The notes under the pieces are model-generated. The model saw only the letters and a list, made by a program, of their open reading frames with translations, was not told the DNA's origin and searched no databases. This document shows, one piece after another, positions 1 through 8,539 of a DNA stretch of 64,000 nucleotides. The position numbers and the translations under genes are program-made. Where the stretch lies: contig JADJCR010000004.1 of the NCBI GenBank assembly GCA_016703125.1, positions 186,001 through 250,000 on the forward strand, given 5' to 3'. Source of the DNA: Micrococcales bacterium. Its GTDB lineage: Bacteria > Actinomycetota > Actinomycetes > S36-B12 > UBA10799. Numbering within the stretch: the first letter of the stretch is position 1; each line of letters starts with the position of its first letter.

Positions 1-567
1 CAGACCGAGGCAAACGCCCGCCAGCAGGCCCCCGCCGCCGGTGCACACGACCACGGTGCGGACCTCCGGATGCTGCTCGGCGATCTCCCGGCCGACCGTG
101 GCCTGCCCGGCGACGATGTCGGGATGGTCGAAGGGGTGGATGAGCACCGCGCCCGTGCGGTCGCTGTGGGCCCGCGCGGCGGTCAGCGCCTCGTCCACCG
201 TGTGCCCGGAGAACTCCACCGTGGCGCCGTAGGCGACGGTCGCCTGGATCTTGGGCAGGGTCGCACCCTCTGGCATGAACACCGTCGACTTCACCCCGAG
301 CAACTGCGCCGCCAGCGCCACCCCCTGCGCGTGGTTGCCCGCGCTCGCAGCGACTACGCCCCTGGTCCGTTCCTCAGGACTCAGCAACGAGATGCGGTTG
401 TAGGCACCGCGGATCTTGAACGATCCGGTGCGCTGCAGGTTCTCGCACTTGAGGTACACCGGGCCGCCCACGATGTCGCTGAGCCAGCGGGCGGGGACCG
501 CGGGAGTGCGGAACGCCACCCCGGCGAGCCTGGCCTGGGCCGCAGTCACGGCGCCGGCGTCGATCAC
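1..567 (-). CDS. ilvA: Threonine ammonia-lyase, N-terminal part (gene runs off the window)
   Basis: The frame open to the window edge encodes the N-terminal ~189 residues of a fold-type II PLP enzyme. The motif SFKIRGAYNRI holds the PLP-binding lysine, ASAGNHAQGVA follows, and the glycine-rich phosphate loop VCTGGGGLLAG lies near the edge. This matches biosynthetic or catabolic threonine dehydratases (threonine to 2-oxobutanoate plus ammonia, first step to isoleucine). The start is GTG at 567, which overlaps the stop of the upstream FIST gene as GTGA, so the two genes are probably translationally coupled. The missing C-terminus decides whether an ACT-type regulatory domain is present, so the biosynthetic and catabolic forms cannot be told apart here. 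Serine dehydratase activity is also possible. Confidence 0.88.
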   Translation of the reverse strand, partial: MIDAGAVTAAQARLAGVAFRTPAVPARWLSDIVGGPVYLKCENLQRTGSFKIRGAYNRISLLSPEERTRGVVAASAGNHAQGVALAAQLLGVKSTVFMPEGATLPKIQATVAYGATVEFSGHTVDEALTAARAHSDRTGAVLIHPFDHPDIVAGQATVGREIAEQHPEVRTVVVCTGGGGLLAGVCLGL

Positions 568-1838
568 AGCAGACCCTCGTCCGGCGGTTGAGCCAGTTCG
601 GCCAACATCTTGTGGACCTCGCGGGTCATCGGGTCCGCTTCAGCGATCTGCTGCGGGCGCACCGCCGTGTGGTGACCGACCATCGCCCGCGGACCGCCTC
701 CGAACGCGATGACGGTGGCTGTCTGGTAGTTCAGGCAGATCCGGCCACCCATGGGGGCGAGTTCCGCCTCGGCGAAGAAGCCGGTGACCGGCACGGCGAG
801 CCGGCCGTGCGCCACGGCGGCATCGTGATCGCGCGTGCCGAACATGAAACGGCCGCGCGCGGTGGACGAGAACATCAGCGCTCCCTCCAGCCGCGACCCC
901 ATCCGCGCGGCGACGCCCTCCAGCATCACGTTGAGGTCCTCGTCGGCGGCGATCTCGTCACGGACGTGGAACTGCACCGTGGCCCCCACCGGCACCGGAG
1001 CGACCATCTGCAGCGCCCCCCGCTCCCCCTCCGCCGGCTGGAACTCGTGGATGACGAAGTCCCCCATCCGGGGATCGACGGAATCCACCGCAACTCCGAG
1101 TTGCATGCCGGCCAAAGCCAGGTCGCGCTCCGGCTCGCCGAGCGATGCCACCACCTCCTGGGCCTGCAACGCAGCCGGCGTGCCGGCCAGCGACTTGAGC
1201 AGGAACCCCTCCGACTCTGTGACCGTCAGCACCGGGCCGACCGGTCGGCATGCCGGACTGGTGAGCGTCGTGACCTCGGCGTGCCCCCCGATCATCACAC
1301 CAACCGCGCCGCGCTGATGGATGCGCCCGTCGAGCAGGAAACGTGTGGCCCGCGCCGGCGCTGGACCGGACGCTACAGCCCCCACCACCGGCAGGTCGTT
1401 GAGCAGGACGTCGGCGTGCGCGGCGAAATCGGTCGCGGGGAACGACCATGGATCGGTCAGCAGGATCGCGATGACGTCGTCCCGGCGCCGTCCGGGCAGC
1501 CCGACGATCTGGTGCCCCTCGGGGTCGGCCATGACTTCGAGGTGGAAGGAGCGTGCCCGCAGCCCCGGTAAGCGCGTTGCCCACACGGCCACCGCCGTCC
1601 CCTCATCCGTACCCCTGCCCGAAGCGATCACGCCGGCCGCCGAGGTGCCCAGGACCGTCGCGGACCCCAAATGGGTCTGGGCGCTGAGCAGTGCTTGTTC
1701 GGCGTCCTCGGCGTTGGCCGCAGCCACGAAGACGAACGCCAGGTTCGGGGTCGACCCGAGCTGGGTCAGCGCCTGGCGCACGGCCTTGCGCGCAAGCGCG
1801 GTCATGTCCGCCGGACCTGGTTCCGTCGCGACGGCCAA
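564..1838 (-). CDS. FIST N- and C-domain protein (putative sensory domain protein)
   Basis: The protein of ~424 residues has the FIST pattern: an N-terminal half with LGTSAAGVIA and VLLNDLPVVGAVASG, and a C-terminal half ending in MGGRICLNYQTATVIAFGGG, close to the FIST_C consensus. FIST domains are predicted small-ligand (possibly amino-acid) sensors, usually joined to signalling domains; here the domain stands alone. The frame is open to a GTG at 1859. I prefer TTG at 1838, because AGGAG sits about 5 nt before it, while the upstream GTG has no spaced ribosome site. It overlaps ilvA by 4 bp, so a link to amino-acid metabolism is possible but is inference. Confidence 0.8.
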   Translation of the reverse strand: MAVATEPGPADMTALARKAVRQALTQLGSTPNLAFVFVAAANAEDAEQALLSAQTHLGSATVLGTSAAGVIASGRGTDEGTAVAVWATRLPGLRARSFHLEVMADPEGHQIVGLPGRRRDDVIAILLTDPWSFPATDFAAHADVLLNDLPVVGAVASGPAPARATRFLLDGRIHQRGAVGVMIGGHAEVTTLTSPACRPVGPVLTVTESEGFLLKSLAGTPAALQAQEVVASLGEPERDLALAGMQLGVAVDSVDPRMGDFVIHEFQPAEGERGALQMVAPVPVGATVQFHVRDEIAADEDLNVMLEGVAARMGSRLEGALMFSSTARGRFMFGTRDHDAAVAHGRLAVPVTGFFAEAELAPMGGRICLNYQTATVIAFGGGPRAMVGHHTAVRPQQIAEADPMTREVHKMLAELAQPPDEGLL

Positions 1839-1984
1839 GCCTTCTCCTACCAGCCCCACCCCTGCATTCTGGCCGATGGCGCGGTGCCGGGGTCACACGG
1901 GCGACACGCACCCCGTGGCGACGGCGCGGACATGGGTAACCAGAGGCAACCTCGTTGACTGTCGCTACCCAACTTCCGCCGCGG

Positions 1985-3424
1985 TCAGCCACGCACCACC
2001 AGGCGCACCACGGAGTAGGCGGGTAGACCTCTTGCCACCGCCACCACCTTGTAACGCAGTCCGTCCATTCCCCTGCGGACGCGTCCGAGTCGCACCTGGC
2101 AATGCTGGGATTCCACCTCGCGCCACGCCTGCGCAGAGCGCCGTTTGGACCAGGTGCACCGACTGAAGACCCGGGGCGCCCGCAGGACGACGCGATCGCC
2201 GCGGGCGGCACGAACGCGCACCGCACCCCAGGACACCGGCGCCGACACGGGGCTCGTTTCCGGCCCGGGCTGGACCTGTGCGGGTTGGATGACGGGGCCG
2301 ACCACCGCCTCGACGGCGCACAGCGCGCACACCAGGCCGGCGCCGGAGGCGACGTCGGGGCCTGGAACGTCGATGTCCGTGGCAGTACTGGTCAGAACCC
2401 CGGCGACGTCCAGGTCCGGATCGAGGGCGTAGAGCAGCGCTGCCACACCTGCGACGAAGGGGGCGGCCATGCTGCTGCCTGATTGATGGGCGTAGTGATT
2501 GCCGGGCAGCGCGGACAGGATCATCGTCCCCGGCGCGGCGAGGTCGACGTAGGTCCCCCGGCTCGAGAATGATGCCACGGCCTTCTGCGGAGTGGCCGCG
2601 GCCACTGCCGTCACACCCTCGAACGCCGCGGGATAGTCCGGAACGGCCCCGGGACCGCTGTTGCCCGCAGCGACGACGATCGCGACGCCGTGCTCCCCCG
2701 CGTACTCCACTGCGGCCGCCTGGGCCTGACTGGGGACCGGCCCACCGAGACTGAGGTTGATCACCTGGGCGCCGTGGTCCACGGCCCACACGATGCCTTC
2801 TGCAACATCGCCGGCATACCCGGCGCCGTCAGCATCGAGCACGCGGATGGGCAGGATCCTGGCTTGCGGTGCCACTCCGACCCCTCCGGCGCCGTTGTCC
2901 GCCGCGGCGATGATCGCCGCCACGTGGGTCCCGTGGCCGTTGAGGTCGGAGGACTCCGCCGAGGTCCGGCGACCCATGAGGTCCACACCCGGCAGGACCT
3001 GCCCTGCGAGGTCCTCATGACCGGCGTCCACACCGGTGTCCACGACGGCGACCGTGACGCCGGCCCCCCGCGTTGCGAGCCACGCGGCTGGCGCCTGCAC
3101 GGACATCACGCCCCACTGGTCGGAGACGTTGGGGTCCTGCGCGGCGCTGACCGGGGCGTCCATTTCGACACTGCGCACCGCAGGGTCGGCCAGGCCGGCC
3201 GCAACCTCGGCCAGTGCGTCGCGGCGGCCGCTGACCGGCTCCACGGCGATGTCCAGCCCACCTGATCCCGTCTTCATCACCGTGACGACCCGTCCCGCCT
3301 CCCCGGCTCCCAGGTCCCCCACGATCCTGGCGGCGTCGCCGTTCTCCGCGGACGCCGGGGCCGTCAGCGCCGCGAGCAGCGCACACGCACCCACCAGTGC
3401 CGCGTGACGCGCTGCGCGAACCAT
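1985..3424 (-). CDS. Secreted subtilisin-family serine protease (S8)
   Basis: A 479-residue protease with an N-terminal signal peptide (hydrophobic core at residues 8-22, AXA-type end near residue 26). A short propeptide-like region is followed by a peptidase S8 domain with the complete triad: Asp129 in VAVVDTGV, His164 in NGHGTHVA and Ser318 in GSSMAAP, plus oxyanion Asn255 in AAGNSG. A C-terminal ~100-residue tail contains several cysteines and no membrane anchor, so release from the cell is likely. It is divergent from the marR gene; 130 bp separate them. The substrate is unknown. A mycosin role is unlikely, as there is no C-terminal membrane helix and no ESX gene nearby. Confidence 0.93.
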   Translation of the reverse strand: MVRAARHAALVGACALLAALTAPASAENGDAARIVGDLGAGEAGRVVTVMKTGSGGLDIAVEPVSGRRDALAEVAAGLADPAVRSVEMDAPVSAAQDPNVSDQWGVMSVQAPAAWLATRGAGVTVAVVDTGVDAGHEDLAGQVLPGVDLMGRRTSAESSDLNGHGTHVAAIIAAADNGAGGVGVAPQARILPIRVLDADGAGYAGDVAEGIVWAVDHGAQVINLSLGGPVPSQAQAAAVEYAGEHGVAIVVAAGNSGPGAVPDYPAAFEGVTAVAAATPQKAVASFSSRGTYVDLAAPGTMILSALPGNHYAHQSGSSMAAPFVAGVAALLYALDPDLDVAGVLTSTATDIDVPGPDVASGAGLVCALCAVEAVVGPVIQPAQVQPGPETSPVSAPVSWGAVRVRAARGDRVVLRAPRVFSRCTWSKRRSAQAWREVESQHCQVRLGRVRRGMDGLRYKVVAVARGLPAYSVVRLVVRG

Positions 3425-3502
3425 GGACGTCCTCCATGTGTTTCATCGGCATGCGCGAACCCCCACCTGAAACCGGCGGGAATGCCTGCGTCAGTGATAT
3501 CG

Positions 3503-3528
3503 TTAGCAGAAGTAATGAGTATTGTTAA
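3503..3528. promoter_or_regulatory. Candidate MarR operator/promoter
   Basis: A conspicuously AT-rich patch lies in the divergent protease/marR spacer, with imperfect inverted halves TTAGCA (3503) and TGTTAA (3523). A -10-like TATTGT overlaps the second half. Its position just upstream of marR fits autoregulation, as is usual for MarR proteins, but the dyad is imperfect. Confidence 0.35.
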
Positions 3529-3554
3529 TGACTTCATCCCGCAGAGGGAGACGC

Positions 3555-3968
3555 ATGCCGACCGAAGCCCCGGACCTGCGGATAGCGATCATGCGGCTCG
3601 CGCGACGCCTGCGCAACCAGCGCGCCGACGACACGATGACGGCCAGCCAGATGGCGGCACTCGGCACGCTGCTGCGCGAAGGACCGTTGCCCCCTGGCGA
3701 GTTGGCCGCCGCCGAGCACGTGCAGCCGCCGTCCATGACCCGGATCCTCAGCAGCCTTCAGTCGGCGGGGCTGGTGACCAGGGCACCGCATCCCACCGAT
3801 GGTCGCCAGGTCATCTACGCCGCGACCGACGAGGCGCGGGCGATGGTGCAGCGGGACCGGCAGCGCCGCGACCACTGGCTCACGCAGCGGATGTCGCAAC
3901 TGACACCCGAACAACGCGCGACACTGGAAGCGGCCGTACCGATCCTGGACAGGCTGGCACGGGACTAG
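3555..3968 (+). CDS. MarR-family transcriptional regulator
   Basis: A 137-residue winged-helix regulator. The central region has the MarR pattern, with a recognition helix in QPPSMTRILSSLQSAGLVTR and a wing in RAPHPTDGRQVIYAATDEA. The ATG at 3555 is chosen because GGGAG lies 5-9 nt upstream; the frame is open further 5' but has no signal there. It is followed directly by an MFS exporter gene overlapping its stop codon, the usual layout of a MarR repressor controlling a drug or metabolite efflux pump. The inducer is unknown. Confidence 0.92.
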   Translation: MPTEAPDLRIAIMRLARRLRNQRADDTMTASQMAALGTLLREGPLPPGELAAAEHVQPPSMTRILSSLQSAGLVTRAPHPTDGRQVIYAATDEARAMVQRDRQRRDHWLTQRMSQLTPEQRATLEAAVPILDRLARD

Positions 3969-5164
3969 GCGGCACATTCTCCGCGCTGCGGATCCCGGCC
4001 TATCGGCGCTACGCCACTGGTGCGCTGGCGTCGAACGTGGGCACGTGGATGCACCGCATCGCCCAGTCCTGGCTGGTCCTGCAGGTCACCGGCGACGCCC
4101 GGATGCTGGGCCTGGTCGTGGCCGCGCAGTTCGCACCGATGCTCTTCCTGGCCCCGTTCGCGGGGGTGCTCGCCGACCGGCACGACCGCCGCCGCTTGCT
4201 GCAGCTCACCCAGATCGGGATGGGACTGCAAGCGCTCGCCCTCGCCCTGCTCACCCTCACCGGACACGCCACAGGCGCCCTGATCCTGGTCTTCGCCGCT
4301 GCCCTGGGCGTGATCACGGCTCTGGACGCGCCGGCCCGGCAGTCGATCGTCTCGGACCTGGTCCCGCCCGGCCAGGTGGTCAACGCCGTGGCGCTCAACA
4401 GCGCCAACTTCAACGCCGCCCGCTTGGTCGGTCCCGCAGTGGCCGGACTCATGATCGCAGCGTGGGGAGCCGGCTGGGTGTTCCTGGTCAACGCGCTGAC
4501 CTTCGCCATCATGTACGCCGCGCTGGCGGGCATCCACCTGAAGACGCGCGCTGGTCAGCACCGCACCGGCGGCCTGCGCGACGGGCTGGCCTACGTGCGG
4601 CACCGACCGGATCTGTGGTTCGTCATCGCCACGGCTGGCGGGGTGGCGATGCTGGTCTTCAACTTCCCCATCACGATCCCGCTGATGGTCTCGGACACGT
4701 TCAGCGCGGACGCCCGCACGTTCGGTGTGCTCACGTCCCTGATGGCCGTGGGCTCGCTGGCCGCCGCGCTTGCGCAAGCCCGGCGGGCGCGCACCGATGT
4801 GCGCCTGGTGGCCCTCGCGGCCATGGCGGCCGGCGGCACGGTGGTACTGGCCGGCTTCATGCCCAGCGTGTGGTCATTCGCCGCGGCCCTCATCGCGTGC
4901 GGCGCTACCTCGCTGACCATGATGACCGCCGCCAACGCCTACCTGCAGACCCACGCCGATGCTGAGCACCGCAGTCGCGTGATGGCGCTGTACATGGCGG
5001 TCTTCTTCGGCACCACGCCGGTCGGAGCACCGCTGGTGGGCCTGCTCGCCGACGAGTTCGGTCCCCGGGCCGCCCTGGTCCTGCCTGGCGTCGTGAGCTT
5101 GCTGCTGACCGGGGTGCTGGTCGCGGCGCTGCGCCGAGCGCGGCGGATGGAACCGGCGCGCTGA
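3968..5164 (+). CDS. MFS exporter (enterobactin/macrolide-exporter-like); start unresolved
   Basis: About 398 residues with 10-12 hydrophobic segments and the motif VLADRHDRRRLL (MFS motif A) after helix 2. The N-terminus FSALRIPAYRRYATGALASNV is typical of the EntS/MFS_3 group of exporters. The homologous sequence starts right after the marR stop codon, yet this frame has no ATG, GTG or TTG before GTG 4037 and ATG 4049, which would remove part of helix 1. Candidates are a CTG at 3986, a sequencing indel near 3960-3980, or a translational MarR-MFS read-through. The likely role is proton-driven efflux, controlled by the adjacent MarR. Confidence 0.85.
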   Translation, partial: GGTFSALRIPAYRRYATGALASNVGTWMHRIAQSWLVLQVTGDARMLGLVVAAQFAPMLFLAPFAGVLADRHDRRRLLQLTQIGMGLQALALALLTLTGHATGALILVFAAALGVITALDAPARQSIVSDLVPPGQVVNAVALNSANFNAARLVGPAVAGLMIAAWGAGWVFLVNALTFAIMYAALAGIHLKTRAGQHRTGGLRDGLAYVRHRPDLWFVIATAGGVAMLVFNFPITIPLMVSDTFSADARTFGVLTSLMAVGSLAAALAQARRARTDVRLVALAAMAAGGTVVLAGFMPSVWSFAAALIACGATSLTMMTAANAYLQTHADAEHRSRVMALYMAVFFGTTPVGAPLVGLLADEFGPRAALVLPGVVSLLLTGVLVAALRRARRMEPAR

Positions 5165-5193
5165 GGCTGGGGCCACCAGCCTCCCGCCGGGGA

Positions 5194-5280
5194 GCCGCAT
5201 CGGGGAGTGAAACGGACACCCGGGAGCGATCCAACCCGGTTGAACCTCTCCCCAACGTCCGAACCTCTCCCGCCCTCAGC
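5194..5280. repeat. Nested-hairpin intergenic repeat, copy 1
   Basis: An 87-bp unit repeated almost exactly at 5317 (one mismatch). It contains an inner GGGAG...CTCCC stem enclosing AACCCGGTT, and an outer stem of GGGGAG and CGGAC pairing with GTCCG and CTCCC. It lies between the convergent MFS and GH67-like gene ends. Related copies occur at 8.5, 23.4, 40.7, 46.56 and 46.68 kb. Confidence 0.85.
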
Positions 5281-5316
5281 GCAACCCCGTCAACCCGGCG
5301 GCCGCACCGGCGCCCC

Positions 5317-5403
5317 GCCGCATCGGGGAGTGAAACGGACACCCGGGAGCGACCCAACCCGGTTGAACCTCTCCCCAACGTCCGAACCTCTCCCGCCCTC
5401 AGC
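5317..5403. repeat. Nested-hairpin intergenic repeat, copy 2
   Basis: The second tandem copy of the 87-bp unit at 5194, 123 bp downstream and in the same orientation. The only difference is gacc for gatc within the inner stem-loop. The 36 bp between copies is not repeated. Tandem arrangement and intergenic placement are typical of REP/BIME-like elements. Confidence 0.85.
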
Positions 5404-5443
5404 CGCCGGCGGCCGGTGGCCGGGGCAGCGGGTGCCCGGCACC

Positions 5444-8400
5444 TCAGTCAAGGACCCGCCGCGACGCACCCATCGCCAGTCCCACCAGCCCGAGCACCGC
5501 GCCGAACCCCAACAGGTACAGCGGGAGTTCGGTCGGAATGCCGAGGTGCACGGTGATCCCGAGGATCCGGGACAGGCCCAGCGGCAACAACGCCATCTGG
5601 TCGTTGAACGTGGTCAGCGCTGCCTCCAGCCCGGACCACTGCATCAAGCCACCGAGCGCTACCACCGGCACGGCCACCGCGACCAGCACCCGGCCCAGGC
5701 CCCGCAGCCGACCACACCCGTAGGCCGACCGCATCACCACGTAGGTAACCCAGAACAACCACAGGAACGCCGCGAAACTGATCGTCACGTACACGGTGCG
5801 GAACTGCTCGTCGGTCCAGAACCGGTACCAGTACAGCAGCGGCCCGCGCACCACCACGACCACACTGAGCAACAGCGTCTTGAGCAGCAGCGCGGCCCCC
5901 ACGCCCGCGTACAGCGCGAATGGATCGCGACCCCGGACGAACACCCGAGCGGTCATCGTGAACAGCGCCATCGAGCCCAAGGTCACCAGCAGGTAGCTCC
6001 ACGACAACCAGCTGGAGAAGGCCCCACGGCTCGCGACGAGCAAGGCCGCCGGCAGTAGCCACGCCAACCACCGGGACGACCCGGGCCGCGGCACGTCAGG
6101 GTCCTCTGCCAGCCGCCAGGGCCGGGTCGCCCCGAGCCACAGACCGCGGGCAGCAGCACCCAACGGACCCCGGCGTCCCACCGCGCCCAGAACCAACAGG
6201 CCCACGATCCCGAGCAGGACCACCAACGTCACCACCTGCGACGAGCGCGTTCGCTCGGCATGCGCCAGGCCCGCGTCGACGGCGAAGAACGAGTACGCCG
6301 GAGTGTCGAGATCCTGCCCGTACTTGGCGGTGTGCGCAGCGACCGCCTCGTCGTAGACGGCCTTGTTGCGCTGCCATGCCGCCCAGTCCGCGGGGTCGCC
6401 GGTGTCGAGCCAGTCGTAGTACGAGAGGAAGGCCGCGCGAAATGCCCCGAGGGTGGCGAAGAGATCCGCCTCGTACTCCAGCGAGTGGATCAGGCTCTCC
6501 CGCAGCGCGGGGTCCTTCCACGTCGCCGGATCCGTCGCCTCGGCGGTCGCCAGCATCTCCTCGGCGGTGCGCTGTGCCGTCGCAGCCCCGTCGATCGCCT
6601 CCTGGATGCGACCGCGGGAGGCGTTGTGAATGACGCTGAGCGCTGCGGTGTCGCCACTGACGATGTCCCACTCGAAGATCCACATCATCGGCGGCGGCTC
6701 GAGCCCGAGCGCGAGCACGCGCTTGTCCGCGTACGGCGGGATGTACAGCCCCTGCTTGGTCACCTCGCGCGACGTCGCGAAGATCCCCTGGAGGGCCTTG
6801 ATCGTTTTCGGGTCATCGCTGAAGTTCTGCGCGATCCACGACTGGTTGACCGCGGCGAGATCGGCATTGCGATCCCACGCCAGCCGGCCGGTTGCGTACA
6901 CGTCGAGGTCGTACAACTGCCAGTAGCCGGACTTCAGATACAGCGACATCGGTCCGGCCCGCCACGGCCCACCGTCCTGCGTCCAGACCCAGACGCCCTG
7001 AATGTTCGGGTTCTTCTGCTCGAAGTCCTTCAGCGCGGCCTGGTGGTCGGCGGACAGGTAGTTCGGGAAGGAACTGAACGCCTCGAACTCGCGCCGGGAC
7101 TGGAACTCCACGATGCGCGGCTGCCCGCCCTGTTCCAGCGTGGGATTCAGCGGCAGCCAGGAGTAGAAGTCGCCCATCGTGAACTTCGTGACGACCACGA
7201 GGTTGTCCGCGGGGATGCCGTCGAGCACCGTGGCATACGACTGCGGGTTGGTGTGCATGTCCCCGACTTCACCCACCCCCACCGACCACGTGCGGAAGTA
7301 GACGGTCTTGTCGTGCTCGGCCGCGGTGTCGGTGAACTTCGTGAGCATGGTGCGTACCGAGTCCACCGTGGTGACGGCCAGCGTGGAGAAGTAGTCCCAC
7401 CCGGGCATGTTGTAGACGCTGCCGGCCTCACCGATACGGATCATGAGCCCGTCGACGTACGGCATGTTCTCGAAGAACTCCGCTAGGCCCGCCTGGTACA
7501 ACTCCCAGAGCCGGGGATCGTCGACGTCGAACCCGCCGAGCTCGCGCTCCACGAAGTCATTGAGCGGGCCGGTGTTGGCGAGCATGTCGGTCTTGAACAC
7601 CACGCGCATGCCCATGTCAGCGGCGTACTTCCACATCTGCCCGAATTGCTCGACCATCGCGTCGTGACGGGCGCGGTACGGGCTGTCCTCGGCATAGACC
7701 TGGTAGCCGTCGCCAACATTGTCGAAGTTCACGTACTCGAGGAACCCGTTGACGACGACGCCGTTGTAACCGTAGGCGCGGATGTGGTCGATGTAGTCCT
7801 GCCACTCCTGCGTCACCCGTTCCATCCCGGCGGGATCCACCCACGGGGGCTTGGACAGGATCACATCGGCGAACTGCTGCGAGTTGTGCGAGTAATCGTC
7901 CTGCGCCGCCCAGGCCTGCGGATCAGGCTCCACCCCCACCGCGCCGAAGTCGGCGAACCGGTACTCGAGGTCCGGAACCACCGGGGCGCCGGCCAGGTCC
8001 GGCAGGCCGGTGCCCCCGGCGATCGCATCTGCGGCGGCAAGCAGGCCGTTGGCCATCCCCTCCCGGCCCGCCCCGGACACCCCGACCGGGCCGAGGCGAT
8101 ACGCCTGGGCAGGCAGGTCGGCGGTGCGAACGGTGAAGTCGGCCGGCCCGGTCACGACACGCGGACGCGTACCGGTGCTGGCTTCCACCGCGTCCTGGAA
8201 CCACACGACCGCCATCACCAGCAGCGGGTCGTCTCGGTACCCGGCGGGCGTCGCCACCGTCGCGATGTCCGGCGGCTCGGCTGCAGCGGCGACACGGGAC
8301 ACGGGGATGGGCGCGGTGGGTTGGGCCTGCTTGGGCTCGATGGACAACGCGAGCAGCCCGTTGGTGGCTGTGGCCACTCCGAAGCCGATGAGGATCGCAA

Positions 8401-8446
8401 CCAGTGCGTAGACCAGTGAGCCGATCCACCACCTGCGCCGCTTCAT
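5444..8446 (-). CDS. Large membrane-anchored glycoside-hydrolase-like protein (GH67-type barrel, polytopic C-terminus)
   Basis: A 1000-residue protein. Residues ~8-28 form an N-terminal signal anchor. Residues ~60-150 resemble the small alpha/beta domain that precedes the barrel in GH67/GH20 enzymes. Residues ~180-560 look like a TIM barrel, with a stretch (MWKYAADMGMRVVFKTD) reminiscent of alpha-glucuronidases. A helical region follows (~560-730). From ~738 to the end there are about seven or eight transmembrane segments. The barrel is probably extracytoplasmic. The start is ATG 8446; an upstream in-frame ATG at 8524 would only translate the repeat element. The GH67 assignment comes from pattern memory; substrate and catalytic acids are not established. 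Confidence 0.65.
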   Translation of the reverse strand: MKRRRWWIGSLVYALVAILIGFGVATATNGLLALSIEPKQAQPTAPIPVSRVAAAAEPPDIATVATPAGYRDDPLLVMAVVWFQDAVEASTGTRPRVVTGPADFTVRTADLPAQAYRLGPVGVSGAGREGMANGLLAAADAIAGGTGLPDLAGAPVVPDLEYRFADFGAVGVEPDPQAWAAQDDYSHNSQQFADVILSKPPWVDPAGMERVTQEWQDYIDHIRAYGYNGVVVNGFLEYVNFDNVGDGYQVYAEDSPYRARHDAMVEQFGQMWKYAADMGMRVVFKTDMLANTGPLNDFVERELGGFDVDDPRLWELYQAGLAEFFENMPYVDGLMIRIGEAGSVYNMPGWDYFSTLAVTTVDSVRTMLTKFTDTAAEHDKTVYFRTWSVGVGEVGDMHTNPQSYATVLDGIPADNLVVVTKFTMGDFYSWLPLNPTLEQGGQPRIVEFQSRREFEAFSSFPNYLSADHQAALKDFEQKNPNIQGVWVWTQDGGPWRAGPMSLYLKSGYWQLYDLDVYATGRLAWDRNADLAAVNQSWIAQNFSDDPKTIKALQGIFATSREVTKQGLYIPPYADKRVLALGLEPPPMMWIFEWDIVSGDTAALSVIHNASRGRIQEAIDGAATAQRTAEEMLATAEATDPATWKDPALRESLIHSLEYEADLFATLGAFRAAFLSYYDWLDTGDPADWAAWQRNKAVYDEAVAAHTAKYGQDLDTPAYSFFAVDAGLAHAERTRSSQVVTLVVLLGIVGLLVLGAVGRRGPLGAAARGLWLGATRPWRLAEDPDVPRPGSSRWLAWLLPAALLVASRGAFSSWLSWSYLLVTLGSMALFTMTARVFVRGRDPFALYAGVGAALLLKTLLLSVVVVVRGPLLYWYRFWTDEQFRTVYVTISFAAFLWLFWVTYVVMRSAYGCGRLRGLGRVLVAVAVPVVALGGLMQWSGLEAALTTFNDQMALLPLGLSRILGITVHLGIPTELPLYLLGFGAVLGLVGLAMGASRRVLD

Positions 8447-8465
8447 GATCAGCAGGGTAGGCCCG

Positions 8466-8522
8466 TCGGGAGTCGGGGAGCGATACAACCGCGTCGAATC
8501 GCTCCCCGATGTGCGCCTCTCC
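8466..8522. repeat. Nested-hairpin intergenic repeat, copy 3
   Basis: The inner hairpin is a perfect 10-bp stem, CGGGGAGCGA pairing with TCGCTCCCCG around a 15-nt loop. It is flanked by the outer GGGAG and CTCTCC arms of the same repeat family. It lies in the 93-bp gap between the start of the GH67-like gene and the stop of the upstream hydrolase gene. Confidence 0.8.
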
Positions 8523-8539
8523 AACGCCTTGCGCGGGCC

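Noticed and set aside
5194..5403. Possible short CRISPR array (two near-identical 87-bp units)
   Set aside because: The units are far too long for CRISPR repeats, there are only two, they contain internal hairpins and recur singly elsewhere, and no cas gene is present.
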